DNA of 64,000 nt, taken from Epiperipatus broadwayi. Its lineage: Eukaryota > Onychophora > Udeonychophora > Euonychophora > Peripatidae. The number at the start of each line of letters is the position of its first letter. The stretch's first letter is position 1. Below are positions 60,531 through 64,000 of this stretch, piece after piece. Location of the stretch: contig JAQFVV010000206.1 of NCBI GenBank assembly GCA_028023455.1, positions 2,031,361 to 2,095,360 on the forward strand. The letters are read 5' to 3'. The notes below the pieces were generated by a model. It had not been told where the DNA came from. It saw nothing but the letters and a program-made list of their open reading frames with translations, and did not search any database. A program made the translations under genes and the position numbers.

Positions 60531-63424
60531 TTCTTAAGAAGGAAATAACTTGTCTTTATAGCTTTGCTATAGTATGTTTAATTTTATAATCATCTTTATA
60601 ATTTTCTGCTACTCTCCATAATCATCATATCACTTTTTCAACAACAACAAAAAAGTGATTCTAATAATTTTTTGCCATCAAAAGTAAACACACACAAATA
60701 ATGTCAATATAATATTTAAAATAAGTTATTAAAACTTAATACTAAATCATATAAATATTTTACTTTTGATAAACTATATTTATTTTAAAAACAAATACAT
60801 TCATACATATTTTAAACATATACACCTGAAATATTTGGTGTTTATCTTAGAATTATTACCAATGGCTATATTTAAGGAATATAGTAGTTTACAAAATTAT
60901 TTTTAGTTGAATCTCTAAAGCTATATTACATTGTCCTATTGTTAATAAAAAAGTTTCTAGACCAAAATCGTAAAAATGTAGTTAATTGGTACATCTTCAT
61001 ATAAAACTTGTTTAAGCAGGATTTTTTATTATTAAAATCAATTTGATATAATTATATAGTTGGAATTATCAACTTACATTTATTTTTCTAACTATGGGCC
61101 CTAAATCTTTAATTTATGCTTTTGGTAGTTGTTAGATATTCAGAGAAAAAAATTTACTATCAAATATAAGTGTAAATTGAGCTACAGAAATTTCACTTTT
61201 TCTAGTTAACATCTATGTGAAACAGTATTTCCATTAATAAATGTTTGCTATATTAGCAAGAACATTTCTCTTTTCTGTACTCTAGTGCTGATAACCAGTG
61301 ATAACTTAAGATTACATTGAATGGTGCTAAAATACAGTAAGAAAAAATGCTTTCAAATTTTCTATTATTCATTCTTACCAGTTTCTCATGTGTCATTGAA
61401 TAATTTACCTGCTCATATATATGAGTTGGTGTTGGGTTAAATATTAGATTCTCAGCAAAAGTACTAAGAATAAATATTTGAAATTTTATCACAATCTGTG
61501 ATAGTTTGTGTCATTTTTCATCTAATATTTAACAAAAAATATTGTACTATTTTATTTTTGAGATTTAATATAAAGAATCCAATATTAAGATTAGGCATTT
61601 ATATATTAGGGCAGTTTTCAATGAACAATCAATATTTCATTTCACTAACAGCATATTTCAATTTAATGATGAGGTAGAACATTTTTGAAAACTATAAAAA
61701 AAGTGTTTAAAAATTAATAACAAATGATCAATATACTTAAAGAAAAATATCAAATATAATACTGCAGGTAATGAAATTAGATCTAAAATATGTCAATAAG
61801 ATTTTCATATAAAAGTAAATATTTTTCACAAAAAAAGTGGTTGTGAAGAAAAGACTACATGTTGACTCTAAAGTTGAACAAATCTATGAGTATAAGTAAG
61901 CCAAAATAACTGAAATGCTAGAAATTAGAAAATATATACATAAAAAGATATGTATTGTGGACTCACAATTGTGAGTAGAAAGTTAACAAATCTTAGATTC
62001 TAAAACTTATACCTAGTTATAATTTTTTCCATGTGTTGTCTTTTATCTTATATTAAGATCTGTATTGAATTTTGTGTAATATCAAAGTCTTCATGAAAAG
62101 GATCTGCATCGTTTTTATTATCTTTATCTAATTTAATTTTTTATTTTTTTCTATTAGTTATTTTTTAGTTTTTTAAATATATAATTACTAATAATTGCAA
62201 TGGGTAACAATAATACATGATAATGATAACAGTTGCCCAATGTTACATCAACAGCAATAACATGAAAGAAATAAAAATCATAACTACTACTATATATTGC
62301 GTTGAAAATTTAATGAACAAGAATGCCATTTGCATAGACATCAAAAATTGGCGTACATTTGTCTATTAATAATTGCTTCGGATAATGAAAAAAATAGCTT
62401 TTTCAAAAAAGCACATCTAATTGATGAAATGAATTATCATCGAAATTATTTATTGAGAAACAAAAAAATAAAATAAATAAACCAACTATCTAAGGATTAT
62501 AAATATTCAAAGAAAAAACAACTGTAAAAATACCAAACCTAAACATTAGAAATCTTGTGAGTGGGAAAATATCAGAACAAGAATATATGAACTTCTTTTC
62601 TAAGTTTTTATGTCTGTGGTTCTTTTTTCAAATACTTATAGCTATTCTCTTCTTTAAAATCATCAATTGTCTTTCTTCTACCTCTTTTCCTCAAACCATT
62701 CATAATTGTCTGGCTCTAAGTACATCTCAATTCATTTCCTTTTCTTCCTCATTATTTCCGAAATAATATAATTTTCATTTACTCTTTTCATCACTTTTGC
62801 ATTTCTAATTTTTTTTTTTTTTTTATTAATTATTTTCCTCCAAATTCACATCTCTAAACCTTCCAATTTTTTTTTTTCCACATTTTGCTAATAATTTATA
62901 TTTTTTGTTTATATAAAGCTATACTCCAAACTAAACATTTAATAAAAACCTTTTTTAGACAAAAATTTTACAAGTTAGCAGAATAAACCTTATTAAAATC
63001 CTGTTTATTTATTTTCACACATTTCTTTTATCATTAGTTTTCCAAATTTCTTAAATACTTAAATGCATTAATTTGTCCTTGGTAATAGTTGTTTTCTTTT
63101 CTCCATTTCTATTCTTTTATTTGCATTTGTCTTCATTCCTAACTTTATATAAGTTCTGTCAATCTTTTATATAACATGTTATTAAATCAATCCTTACCAT
63201 TTATAAGTACTATCATATCACAACAAATTGATGCAATTAAACCTTTACTCCCAGTGATGATTTCATCCTTATCAAAACAACATCTGCTACATTAATAATT
63301 CTTCTAAATATATTAAATAAAAATATTGTTTCTTATATCTATCTCTAGACTATTTACCTTAATTACATATATTTTAAAAGTACTAAATATATTTATTCTA
63401 TTCCATTTCTTCCAGCTTAAATAA
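60531..63424. other. AT-rich sequence
   Basis: About 2.9 kb with no supported gene, RNA or bounded repeat. T-runs are common near 62800-62880. Confidence 0.5.
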
Positions 63425-63490
63425 CCTAGAGTAATCAATAGATGATGATAGTGCTTAATAAATCTCTATTAAAGTGCTGCCATTCTATAT
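63425..63490 (+). repeat. Possible diverged MITE fragment
   Basis: cctagagtaatcaatagatg and the following gtgctta...ctctattaaagtgctgcc loosely match cagagtaatcaatggatg ... gtgcataaaattcctatcta of the 6302-6750 MITE. Confidence 0.3.
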
Positions 63491-64000
63491 TCCTAAGTCA
63501 CAAGATAGCAGAAGTGAAGTAGATTTTCTACTTAGAAGTAATGTGATGTTTCAGTGATGTTACATATATCTTCCTATTCATGTAAAAGTTTTCAATAGCC
63601 ATTTTATCTTCTAATATATACCATTTTTTCAATATTTTCAACAAAATCAGTCAATTTCCTTTATTCTCATTTTCTTTTTCTGTATACATTTTTGCATCCC
63701 ATGTGATTTAGTGCCAATAAACTGTCAGAATTTGGACCATCGGATCTTTAGATTGATTCCAATTCTGGCAATCAAATATCTTGTGAACTCTTGAGAAACA
63801 AAGCCTATCAAAAAAACAAAGCCATTTGATTTTCTTAACAGTAATTCTCACAACTTCAATTATATTTATTTTTCCTTTATTTTTTCTTCAGATAAAAACA
63901 TGTCCATGCTGTTTGAGATTCATAATATTCTAAACCTGATCTTAACAACAAGAAAGATTACATTGTTTTCAAATCCTTACATTTTAGTGAACTAGATATT
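63491..64000. other. AT-rich sequence to window end
   Basis: No feature seen. Confidence 0.5.

Overview
This window looks like AT-rich, gene-poor nuclear DNA from an invertebrate animal. The evidence is the absence of any convincing intact protein gene, the very long GATA-type microsatellites, tRNA-derived SINE heads, a decayed RTE-clade LINE, a Merlin-type DNA transposon, and many hairpin-forming elements. A mollusc, possibly a cephalopod, would fit this mix, but that is an inference from repeat style and not from a diagnostic gene. Almost everything that can be annotated is mobile or repeat DNA set in featureless AT-rich sequence. All similarity statements come from reading the sequence by eye; no alignment or database search was run.

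Layout. 1.1-6.2 kb: two nearly identical 486-bp direct repeats enclose about 4.2 kb, which holds a long acidic/basic reading frame (minus strand, two in-frame stops); this may be a non-autonomous LTR-type element. 6.3-7.25 kb: a palindromic MITE and a partial second copy. 7.7-10.0 kb: remains of an RTE LINE (endonuclease plus reverse transcriptase, minus strand). 10.45-12.52 kb and 34.36-36.28 kb: two copies of a ~2-kb LTR-like element; the second has a 4-bp ATAC target duplication. 17.04-17.68 kb: 642 bp of perfect GATA repeat. 21.1-22.8 kb: an inverted-terminal-repeat element filled with tandem pieces. 29.8-31.2 kb: a foldback cluster. 31.3-45.3 kb: three members (A, B, C) of a ~2.8-3.4-kb non-coding family, with C lying inside the tail of B. 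36.3-38.05 kb: decayed charged coding sequence on the minus strand. 46.2-46.65 kb: a second GATA/GACA array. 48.16-50.79 kb: a complete Merlin-like element with 46-bp terminal inverted repeats and a perfect 8-bp target duplication, carrying a truncated, frameshifted transposase start. 50.9-52.0 kb: a perfect-looking hairpin, another MITE and a SINE. 55.6-59.9 kb: two related ~1.5-2.0-kb giant foldback elements, each bounded by a 13-14-bp target duplication, with a hammerhead-ribozyme-like motif near both outer ends. 60.1-60.5 kb: an inverted repeat with a tRNA-like SINE inside.

The most interesting system is the giant foldback pair. Both copies share an asymmetric terminus, an inverted arm pair, retrotransposon-length target duplications and a CTGATGA...GAAAC motif. 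This combination points to a Penelope-like, ribozyme-bearing retroelement that moves as an inverted dimer, rather than to a conventional DNA MITE. A fifth copy of the motif lies at about 55.01 kb.
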